Shown here one piece after another: positions 1 to 5,681 of a stretch of 7,454 bases of DNA; the stretch's first letter is position 1, and every line of letters begins with the position of its first letter. The notes below the pieces were generated by a model, which saw only the letters and a list, made by a program, of their open reading frames with translations, did not search any database and was not told the DNA's origin. This DNA is from Akkermansiaceae bacterium (GTDB lineage: Bacteria; Verrucomicrobiota; Verrucomicrobiia; Verrucomicrobiales; Akkermansiaceae), in assembly GCA_028293225.1 (NCBI GenBank), contig JAQGPE010000692.1:1-7454 (forward strand), read 5' to 3'. The position numbers and the translations under genes were made by a program.

Positions 1-667
1 AGGCACTGCGAATGGCGACACCCTCTTCTGGGAAACGGCCGGCACTCCCGAAACCTGGACGGTCTCCCTGTTGGCTGCCCGTGAGCCCGGCAAAGTCGAC
101 CTGCCTCTAAATTTCGCCGCTGCCCTCGCCGCCCTGCTCGAACGCAACGCGGCGACCGGTGATTTTTTTCCGGACGACTTTCCCTCGGCTCAACCCTCCT
201 TTGTTGCCCGTGCATTCGCGGATTTCAGCGAGCAGCTGCGGACGGGACTTTTCATCGCCGGATCCCTGCCCTTTTCACGGCAGCTGGAACAGCACCTCCG
301 GGCGCTGCCCTGGCCGTGGCTCTCTTGGTATTGGATGCCTCCTCATCCGGAATAGTCCGCCATCGCGGGCGCGGCGTTCTTCGATCTCTCCCGCCGGGAA
401 GATCCCGGGGCCGTGGCCGCATTTCTGGCCGAAAGCGGCTTCGGAGCCTGCGCCGCGGTCGCGGTCCTCTACACTCCGGAACTGCCTGCCCTGCTGCTGC
501 CCCCGGATCTCCTGCTGCCTTATCTCGATCAGATCTTCGAAGGATACGGTGGAGTGCGCTTCATCTTCGGCTGCAGGGGCCTCAGCCCGGATCCTGAAAT
601 CGTGCCTGGGGCGATCGCCCAGTTCGACCATACGGCTCGCCTGAGATTCGTCCGCCAGTGCCCCTGA
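1..667 (+). pseudogene. SMI1/KNR4 (SUKH)-like protein, 5'-truncated by the window and split by an in-frame TAG
   Basis: The reading frame starting at base 2 is open from the window edge to a TAG at 353-355, then continues in the same frame to TGA at 665-667 (221 codons visible, codon 118 amber). The first part contains NGDTLFWETAG, then TWTVSLLAARE, a short helix, and TGDFFPDDFPSAQPSF. This order (NGD.LFW, a strand, a helix, then an FFPDDFP-like end) resembles the C-terminal half of SMI1/KNR4 (SUKH) domains, which are often immunity proteins of polymorphic toxins or general peptide-binding modules. The part after the stop (AIAGAAFFDLSRREDPGAV and onward) is hydrophobic/acidic and looks coding, but I do not recognise its domain. 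One substitution in a sense codon (for example GAG, CAG or AAG to TAG) would explain the break. Two compensating indels around 300-355 are possible but less simple. The true start lies outside the window. Family call moderate, disruption clear. Confidence 0.55.
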
Positions 668-681
668 GAGAGGTCCGGCCT

Positions 682-716
682 GGCCGCCCGGCGTCGATGC
701 ATGAGGCTTGGCGGCC
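682..716 (+). other. 7-bp inverted repeat in the gap before the M32 gene
   Basis: GGCCGCC (682-688) and GGCGGCC (710-716) are perfect reverse complements separated by 21 nt, inside the 67-bp gap between the upstream gene's stop and the carboxypeptidase ATG. A short pyrimidine stretch (CTTTCTTCC) follows, so this could be a weak terminator for the upstream gene or a hairpin in the leader of the downstream one. In sequence this GC-rich it may also be chance. Confidence 0.2.
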
Positions 717-734
717 CCGCTTTCTTCCGCTGTC

Positions 735-2219
735 ATGGACGCCGTGAGCACCGCAGCCATCGACCGCCTCCGCGCCCTCGCCCGTGAACGGGCCCTCGTC
801 TCAAGTTCCGCCGCCGTGATCGGCTGGGACCAGGAAACCTATATGCCGGACGACGGCTACCCATGGCGCGCCGACCAACTGGCCTGGCTTTCCGAGCGCG
901 CTCATGAAATGGGCACCTCGCAGGAATGGGGCGACACGCTGGCCGAGGCCGAGGCCGCTGCGACCCCGGAGCAGAAGCCCTTTCTCGCCGCGATGCGCCG
1001 CGATTACGACAAGGCCACCAAGCTGCCCGGCGAGCTGGTCGCCCGCGACGCACAGGCTTCCGCGCTGGCCAAGCAGGCCTGGGCCGCCGCCCGCAAGAAC
1101 AACGACTTCCCCGCCTTCGCCCCACACCTCAAGATCCTGCTCGGGATCGCCCAGGAAAAGGCCGAGTGCCTGGGCTACCAGGGCGAGGTCTACGACGCGC
1201 TGGTCGACATCTACGAGCGTGACGCGACCGCTGCGAAGATCGCCGGACTCTTCGACACCCTGAAGCCGCAGCTGCGCGAAATCGCCGCCGCCGCCGTGGC
1301 GAAGTCTGCGGCCCGCCAGGCCAAGCTGCCGCCGGGACCGTATCCGATCGAAGCGCAAAAGGCCTTCAACGCCGAAGTCGCGGCCTCGCTGGGCTTTGAC
1401 TTCCAGGCCGGCCGGATCGACACCACCACCCACCCCTTCTGCACCACGCTCGGTCCGCGCGACGTGCGCCTGACCACCCGCTATGACGAGGACGATTTCG
1501 CCTCCTCGCTCTTCGGCGTGATGCACGAGGCCGGCCATGGCCTGTACGAGCAGGGTCTGCCCGATGCGGAGTTCGGCCTGCCGTCCGGCGATGCCGCCTC
1601 GCTCGGCATCCACGAGTCGCAGTCGCGCCTGTGGGAGAACCACGTCGGCCGCTCCCGCCCCTTCTGGAAAAAGTGGCTGCCGGTCGCCGCGAAGCATTTC
1701 CCGCAACTGGCGGACATCTCGCTGGATGACTTCCTGGCCGCGATCCAGCAGGCGTCCTACTCCTTCATCCGCGTGGAAGCGGACGAGGCCACCTACGACT
1801 TGCACATCATCCTGCGCTTCGGCCTGGAGCGCCGCCTGCTTTCCGGCGAACTCGCCGTGGAGGATCTGCCCGCCGCTTGGAATGAGAGCTTCCAGGACCT
1901 GTTCGGCTCGACCCCGCCGGACGACACCCACGGCTGCCTCCAGGACATCCACTGGGCCATGGGCGGACTCGGCTATTTCCCGACTTACACGATGGGCAAT
2001 CTGAACGCCGCCCAGCTTTTCGCCGCGGCCATGCAGGACCCGGCTGTGGCCGAAGGCTTCGCCAAAGCCGAATACGCCCCGCTGCTCGCCTGGCTGCGCG
2101 AAAAGGTCCACGCCAAAGGTGCGGTGCCGACCCCTGCGGAAATCGTCGCCGCCGCCACCGGCAAGGAACCCTCCGCCGAGTCGCACCTGGCGCATCTGCA
2201 GACGCGCTACGTCGGCTGA
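735..2219 (+). CDS. M32 family metallocarboxypeptidase (thermostable carboxypeptidase Taq/Pfu type)
   Basis: Encodes 494 aa, the usual size for peptidase family M32 (about 500 aa). These cytoplasmic, mainly helical, metal-dependent enzymes remove C-terminal residues from peptides. The metal site is visible: HEAGH at residues 264-268 gives two histidine ligands and the catalytic glutamate, and HESQSRLWEN begins at 293 with E294 as third ligand, exactly 30 residues after the first histidine as in the Pyrococcus enzyme. Other family blocks are present: IGWDQETYMP near the N-terminus, GPRDVRLTTRYDEDDF before the HEXXH helix, IRVEADEATYDLHIILRF from residue 345, and STPPDDTHGCLQDIHWAMGG followed by GYFPTYTMGN near the C-terminus. 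I chose ATG 735; an in-frame TTG at 708 would add nine residues not typical of the family. No clear Shine-Dalgarno site precedes either. It lies 67 bp after the broken SUKH-like gene on the same strand and converges with the hydrolase gene. No defect seen. Confidence 0.96.
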   Translation: MDAVSTAAIDRLRALARERALVSSSAAVIGWDQETYMPDDGYPWRADQLAWLSERAHEMGTSQEWGDTLAEAEAAATPEQKPFLAAMRRDYDKATKLPGELVARDAQASALAKQAWAAARKNNDFPAFAPHLKILLGIAQEKAECLGYQGEVYDALVDIYERDATAAKIAGLFDTLKPQLREIAAAAVAKSAARQAKLPPGPYPIEAQKAFNAEVAASLGFDFQAGRIDTTTHPFCTTLGPRDVRLTTRYDEDDFASSLFGVMHEAGHGLYEQGLPDAEFGLPSGDAASLGIHESQSRLWENHVGRSRPFWKKWLPVAAKHFPQLADISLDDFLAAIQQASYSFIRVEADEATYDLHIILRFGLERRLLSGELAVEDLPAAWNESFQDLFGSTPPDDTHGCLQDIHWAMGGLGYFPTYTMGNLNAAQLFAAAMQDPAVAEGFAKAEYAPLLAWLREKVHAKGAVPTPAEIVAAATGKEPSAESHLAHLQTRYVG

Positions 2220-2248
2220 TTCTACGGCACTCCCCGTACAAGCGATTA

Positions 2249-2279
2249 CCCTCCGGCCCGCACGAGGCGGACCGGAGGG
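2249..2279. terminator. Probable bidirectional terminator hairpin between convergent genes
   Basis: CCCTCCGGCCCG (2249-2260) pairs with CGGACCGGAGGG (2268-2279) in a 12-bp stem with a single C-A mismatch and a 7-nt loop. It sits midway between the stop of the M32 gene (2219) and the stop of the opposing hydrolase gene (2306), the expected place for a shared terminator. There is no clean T-run on either side, so it is not a textbook intrinsic terminator; it may act as an RNA 3' stabiliser or with Rho. Confidence 0.6.
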
Positions 2280-2305
2280 CCAATCAATTCACTGACCCGG
2301 AAAGC

Positions 2306-3439
2306 TCACTCGCTCTTGGCGGTGTCGAGGGTCTTGCCCTCGAAGGAGGTTTTCAGATTGCCGGCGGCGAAATCGACTGCCTGCCTGGCCTTGTCGACCA
2401 CCGCGCCCATGCCGAAAAACTCGTGGGTCACGCCATCGTAGTTGCGATAGCTGACTGTGACGCCATCGGCCTTGAGCTTGTTCGCCAGCGCCTCGCCTTC
2501 GGAGCGCAACGGATCAATCTGCGCGGTGATGACCGTGGTCGGCGGCAGGCCTTTCAGGGACTTCGCCTGCAGCAGGGAGATCTTCGGGTCCTTGCCGTCC
2601 TCCGGCTTGGTGAGGTAATTGTCGAAAAACCATGGCATCATCGCCGCGCTCAACGGCTTTGCGTTCGCGTTTTCAAGATAGGACGGAGTGTCGAAGGCGT
2701 AGTTGGCGACCGGGTAGACCAGTACCTGGTGGACCGGCATCTGGATGCCCTTGGCCTGAGCCATGATGCTGACGTTGGCGGCCAGGTTGCCACCCGCGCT
2801 TTCACCGACCACCGCGATGGTCTTCGAATCGCCCTTGTACTGCCCGGCGTTTTCGATCAGCCACTGATAGGCCCCGAAGACATCCTCATGCGCAGCCGGG
2901 AAGCGGAACTCCGGTCCCTGGTGGTAGTGTACCGAGACCACCAGCGCATGGGCGGCATTGGCCAGCGCACGCGGCGCCGAGTCGTAGGTGTCCAGGTTGG
3001 CGACCACCCAGCCGCCGCCATGGATGTACATGATCACGGGGAAAGGACCGTCACCGGCAGGGCGGTAAATGCGGGCGTCCAGCTTGCGGTCGCTGAGCTT
3101 GATGGTGATGTCGTCGACCGTGTCGACCTTCTCCGGCTGCTTGTCCTGATCCTTCATCAGCTTCTTCACCGCATCGGTCGGGCCCGGCTGCTTGCGGGCG
3201 TCCTCCGCGGAGAGGGATGGGAAAGGTTTCGGATCAAGCGAGGCGAGCGCATCGAGCACCGCCTGCATCTGCGGGTCGGCCTTCGGAGGCGTTTCCTGCG
3301 GTGTCTTGGTGACGGCCTTGGGGATGCCTGCTGCCGTCGATCCGGCTGGGTCGAGAGCGAAGGCAGGCGAGGAAGCGCAGAGGGCGATGCAACCCAGACC
3401 GAGAAGCATGCGGCGGGTGGTGGTAAAATTCGTTTTCAT
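2306..3439 (-). CDS. Exported alpha/beta hydrolase, hormone-sensitive-lipase (esterase family IV) type
   Basis: Encodes 377 aa. Residues 1-28 form a signal peptide: a basic TTTRRMLLGLG start (Tat-like twin arginine), a hydrophobic core, and an AFA cleavage motif at 26-28, so the enzyme is probably periplasmic or secreted. A low-complexity Pro/Lys/Asp-rich stretch (about 29-110) precedes the hydrolase core. The core has the oxyanion-hole motif HGGGW (140-144), the nucleophile elbow GESAGG (212-217, Ser214; the family usually has GDSAGG), the acid in QIDPLRSEG (Asp309) and the histidine in GVTHEFFGM (His339). This catalytic set is that of HSL-type carboxylesterases acting on short- to medium-chain esters; the substrate cannot be read from sequence. 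Start at ATG 3437-3439 is preferred over an upstream in-frame TTG at 3466, because it places the Arg-Arg motif and hydrophobic core at the normal distance from the N-terminus. The gene is monocistronic, with a long leader. Confidence 0.93.
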   Translation of the reverse strand: MKTNFTTTRRMLLGLGCIALCASSPAFALDPAGSTAAGIPKAVTKTPQETPPKADPQMQAVLDALASLDPKPFPSLSAEDARKQPGPTDAVKKLMKDQDKQPEKVDTVDDITIKLSDRKLDARIYRPAGDGPFPVIMYIHGGGWVVANLDTYDSAPRALANAAHALVVSVHYHQGPEFRFPAAHEDVFGAYQWLIENAGQYKGDSKTIAVVGESAGGNLAANVSIMAQAKGIQMPVHQVLVYPVANYAFDTPSYLENANAKPLSAAMMPWFFDNYLTKPEDGKDPKISLLQAKSLKGLPPTTVITAQIDPLRSEGEALANKLKADGVTVSYRNYDGVTHEFFGMGAVVDKARQAVDFAAGNLKTSFEGKTLDTAKSE

Positions 3440-3458
3440 CGGGTTGTCGTTTTCAAGT

Positions 3459-3500
3459 GGAGACAAACCGTCTCCGGGGAGACGGCAGTGAGCCTCTCCC
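3459..3500 (-). promoter_or_regulatory. Mutually exclusive hairpins in the hydrolase mRNA leader, or an operator palindrome
   Basis: Four short blocks can pair in three competing ways. GGAGAC (3459-3464) pairs with GTCTCC (3470-3475), 5-nt loop. CCGTCTCC (3468-3475) pairs with GGAGACGG (3478-3485), a perfect 8-bp inverted repeat with a 2-bp centre (7 bp with a 4-nt loop as RNA). GGGAGA (3477-3482) pairs with TCTCCC (3495-3500), 12-nt loop. The set ends 19 bp before the hydrolase ATG, so in that mRNA it could switch between structures that expose or hide the start. Read as DNA, the 18-bp palindrome could instead be a repressor site. Function is inference. Confidence 0.35.
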
Positions 3501-3648
3501 TTGGCAGGGCATGTGCCACCGCGCCTTCCCTCCGTGTGGATCGGGGAAAACGCTCACCCTTCTTTGAGGCCCGCCCGGTAGGGCCAATCGGCCACGTCCC
3601 GCTTGGCTCAAGGACCCCCCTGAACGAGAATCGAGAAATCACCCCCCT

Positions 3649-3663
3649 CTCTAACAATTAGAG
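3649..3663. promoter_or_regulatory. AT-rich 6-3-6 dyad, possible operator or -10 region
   Basis: CTCTAA-CAA-TTAGAG is a perfect 6-bp inverted repeat with a 3-bp centre, in one of the few AT-rich spots of the intergenic region. On the minus strand it includes TCTAAT, a 5-of-6 match to the -10 consensus, about 220 bp upstream of the hydrolase ATG, but no matching -35 box is seen at 16-18 bp. It could be a regulator site overlapping a promoter. Weak evidence. Confidence 0.3.
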
Positions 3664-3716
3664 TGCGCGTCGTAGTTCGCTCGCAGGAATCCAATCCGGA
3701 CCATGAAAATGCACTC

Positions 3717-3740
3717 CCGGCATGCAGCTTGCGCTGCCGG
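3717..3740. other. Hairpin with possible GCAA tetraloop upstream of the OB-like gene
   Basis: CCGGCA (3717-3722) can pair with TGCCGG (3735-3740); alternatively GCAGC (3724-3728) pairs with GCTGC (3733-3737), which on the minus strand closes a GNRA-type GCAA loop. It lies about 106 bp before the ATG at 3847. No T-run follows on the plus strand. Role unknown. Confidence 0.25.
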
Positions 3741-3846
3741 AAGAAGCCTTTCGCGACTAACTGAAATTCATCACCTTTCCGTTTGCGGCCGAGGGGACTC
3801 GCTGCACATTCCATGACCGCCGTTCCCCCGGCCAGGCCTGACCCGA

Positions 3847-4425
3847 ATGAAAACCATCCAACTCACCGGCAAACTTCTCCATCCGATCTATTCGCCGAAG
3901 GGCGGCATCGAAGGCCTGCTCATCAAGGCGGCGGGCAAGACCGCCCAGATCATCTGTCCGCCCCATATCGGCGAACTCATCGGACCGGATGCCAGGGAAG
4001 GCGTGGCCGTGACGCTCACCGTTGAAGAAGCTTCCAAGGGCACGGTGCATCCCGTCCATCAACTCATCGAGCTGCAGAAGATCGGCGGAAAAGCCGTCGG
4101 CGGCACCGCTCCTGGCAAGGCCACCACTCTCAAGGGCAAGGTCGCGCGCCTCAACTACGCGCGCCATGGCGAGCCCAACGGAGTGGTGCTGGACACCGGC
4201 GATTTCATCCACACCCGCCCGGACAACATGAAGACCCTGGCCCTGAAACCGGGCGACGCGGTCACGGCGAAGGGCGAGGCCAGCTCCATGAGCAACGGTC
4301 GCCGCGTGGTCGAAGCCGCCGAGATCAATGGCTTCAAGCTCTCCAAAAAAGCGGCAAAGAAAGCCGCGAAAAAAGCGGCTAAAAAGGCTGCGAAGAAAGC
4401 CGTCAAAAAAGCCGCCTCCCGATGA
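3847..4425 (+). CDS. Tandem OB-like-repeat protein with lysine/alanine (KKAA)n tail
   Basis: Encodes 192 aa. Two related modules can be aligned by eye: residues 4-77 (LTGKLLHPIYSPKGGIEGLL, then ICPPHIGELIG, then EGVAVTLTV) and 94-164 (TLKGKVARLNYARHGEPNGV, then DFIHTRPDNMKTL, then PGDAVTAKGEAS). Each runs as a strand, a loop, a G(V/L)LL-like strand, a 'PP/RP-h' turn and a final G-x-x-V strand, which suggests a small OB-like barrel and an internal duplication. Residues 167-190 are six KKAx units, a strongly basic tail like those of histone-H1-like and some nucleoid or RNA-binding bacterial proteins. There is no signal peptide, so it is probably cytosolic and nucleic-acid-associated; that role is inference and the family has no characterised function that I know. 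The ATG at 3847 starts module 1 directly; no strong ribosome-binding site precedes it. The TGA (4423-4425) is followed without gap by the ATG of the MFS gene, implying translational coupling. Confidence 0.85.
   Translation: MKTIQLTGKLLHPIYSPKGGIEGLLIKAAGKTAQIICPPHIGELIGPDAREGVAVTLTVEEASKGTVHPVHQLIELQKIGGKAVGGTAPGKATTLKGKVARLNYARHGEPNGVVLDTGDFIHTRPDNMKTLALKPGDAVTAKGEASSMSNGRRVVEAAEINGFKLSKKAAKKAAKKAAKKAAKKAVKKAASR
4345..4416 (+). repeat. Six 12-bp units encoding the KKAx tail
   Basis: Six consecutive 12-bp units, each two lysine codons plus GCN-GCN (the fifth has GTC last), encode the basic tail. AAA/AAG and GCG/GCC/GCT choices differ between units, so the DNA repeat is imperfect although the peptide repeat is almost exact. 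This implies selection on the peptide rather than a very recent expansion. It also contains several A6 runs (the longest homopolymers of the gene). Confidence 0.8.
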
Positions 4426-5672
4426 ATGCCGCCGGGTGAGTCCATCGTCTCCAGTGCGTCAGGCTCCCGCCAGTCCCTGCGGGCGCTGGATTGGCTGAAC
4501 TTCTTCCTCGCCGACGTCCAGACCGGCGTCGGCCCTTTCTCGCCATCTACCTGGCCGCGCATCAATGGGACGAGCAGCATGTCGGGCTGGCGCTGACGGT
4601 TGGCGGCATCGCCGGGATCATCACCCAGACGCCCGCGGGCGATCTGGTTGACAGGTCCCATTCGAAGCGCGGCCTGATCTCCGCCGGGATCCTGACCCTG
4701 GCGATCTGCGCGCTGCTGATGGCCGTGCATCCCTCCTGGTGGCCGGTGCTTTCCGCGCAGGCCTTGATCGGCGCCACCTCCGGAATCTTCGCCCCGGCGA
4801 TCTGTGCGATCTCGCTCGGACTGGTGGGGCGGAAGGCCTTCGATCGCCGCCAGGGCCGCAACCAGACCTTCAACTCCGCGGGAAACGTGGTCGCCGCGGT
4901 CAGCATGGGCCTGGTCGCCTACTATGTCTCGAACCGCGCCATCTTCTTTCTGGTCGGCCTGCTCGCCATCCCCGCCCTGCTGATGCTGCGGGCGATCGCT
5001 CCCGGCGAGATCGACAACGACACCGCCCGCGGCGCGAATGACGGTCAGGGCCATGCGCCGCCCGGCGGGGTCATGAGCCTCTTCACCAGCCGGCCGCTGG
5101 TGATCTTTCTGATCTGCTCGGTGATGTTCCATTTCGCCAATGCCGCCATGCTGCCCCTGCTCGGCCAGATGCTGGCAAAGGGCCAGGGCCGCAGCTCCAT
5201 GATGTTCATGGCGGCCTGCGTGATCACGACTCAGCTGGTGGTGGTGGCGCTGTCCGCCTGGTCCGGGAGGAAAGCCGGAACCTGGGGGCGGAAACCGCTG
5301 CTGCTGCTGGCCTTCGGCGCCCTGCCGGTCAGGGGCGCCCTCTACACGATCGCCCATGGTACGATTCCCCTCGTAGCGATCCAGTTGCTCGATGGGGTGG
5401 CGGCCGCGATCTTCGGCGTGGTCTCCGTGCTGGTGGTGGTCGATCTCACCCGCGGCTCCGGACGCTTCAATCTCACACTTGGAGCCATCAGCACCGCGGT
5501 CGGAATCGGCGCGGCGTGCAGCCAGTTCATCGCCGGCAGCGTGGTGCATCATTTCGGCTACAACGCCGGTTTCCTGTTCCTGGCCGGTATTGCCGCGATC
5601 GGTTTCCTGATCCTGCTGTGCTTCATGCCGGAGACGTCCGCGACTGCCCCGCACGGGAAGCGTGCCGCCTGA
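4426..5672 (+). CDS. MFS transporter, frame broken near the N-terminus
   Basis: With the frame restored, encodes about 415 aa, normal for a 12-helix major facilitator. The N-terminal part, from ATG 4426, reads LRALDWLNFFLADVQTGVGPF in frame 1 and stops at TGA 4594-4596 (56 aa) if unshifted. The remainder, beginning LAIYLAAHQWDEQHVGLALT, is in frame 3 to TGA 5670-5672. The junction is at 4533-4539. Later landmarks: the motif A-like loop GDLVDRSHSKRG (from restored residue 72), the conserved DRRQGRNQTFNSAGN (140-154), a central cytoplasmic loop (GEIDNDTARGANDGQGHAPP), and a second set of helices ending in LILLCFMPETS. Such carriers are usually proton-driven efflux pumps; the substrate is unknown. 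A TTG at 4491 opens the downstream frame alone, but the residues it adds (AELLPRRRPDRRRP) are an out-of-frame reading of the true N-terminus, so that start should not be used. Coupled to the OB-like gene (TGAATG junction) and converges on the SUKH-like gene 9 bp away. Confidence 0.85.
4533..4539 (+). other. C_CCT_TTC heptamer at the MFS frame junction
   Basis: In the frame of the MFS start, the codons are ...GGC CCT TTC TCG..., so bases 4533-4539 form a canonical X_XXY_YYZ -1 slippery heptamer. A -1 slip after CCT-TTC gives Pro-Phe followed by CTC-GCC-ATC (Leu-Ala-Ile), rejoining the long downstream frame with no residue lost. No upstream AGGAGG-like stimulator or strong downstream hairpin was seen. 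A missing base in the CCC/TTT run would look the same. Confidence 0.4.
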
Positions 5673-5681
5673 CGCGTCCTC

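Larger units (their letters stand above)
3440..3846. other. Divergent intergenic region between hydrolase and OB-like protein genes
   Basis: This stretch of about 400 bp separates two divergent starts and must hold promoters for both. I see no convincing protein in it. Visible structure: competing hairpins next to the hydrolase start (3459-3500), a small GGCCC/GGGCC hairpin near 3570-3587, two C6 runs (within 3614-3619 and 3642-3647), an AT-rich dyad (3649-3663) in otherwise GC-rich sequence, and a hairpin at 3717-3740. I found no good paired -35/-10 boxes for the OB-like gene and no known riboswitch signature. Confidence 0.5.

Noticed and set aside
316..597. Frame-1 open frame across the amber site in the first gene
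   Set aside because: After about 356 it becomes arginine-rich and non-coding in character, while frame 2 stays protein-like; considered only as evidence for local indels.
801..2195. 464-codon open frame on the minus strand opposite the carboxypeptidase gene
   Set aside because: Antisense shadow of a GC-rich gene: Gly/Arg/Val-rich, no domain pattern, while the plus strand has a full M32 catalytic set.
3436..3657. 73-codon minus-strand open frame in the hydrolase leader
   Set aside because: Arg/Pro-rich composition, overlaps the hydrolase start, no motif; a leader RNA is more likely.
2423..3661. 412-codon open frame on the plus strand opposite the hydrolase gene
   Set aside because: Arg/Val-rich antisense shadow; the minus strand encodes a complete signal peptide and catalytic triad.
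3703..3816. 37-codon open frame (ATG 3703) upstream of the OB-like gene
   Set aside because: It has a weak AGGA-like sequence about 12 nt before the ATG, but no hydrophobic or repeated feature; Cys/His/Arg composition looks random. Conservation would be needed to support it.
4491..4535. TTG at 4491 as start of the MFS transporter
   Set aside because: The residues it adds are an out-of-frame, arginine-rich reading of the true N-terminal helix, which is encoded in frame 1 from ATG 4426.
4155..5654. 499-codon open frame on the minus strand opposite the OB-like and MFS genes
   Set aside because: Low-complexity Gln/Gly/Arg/His/Asp composition typical of a GC-rich antisense frame; spans two real genes.
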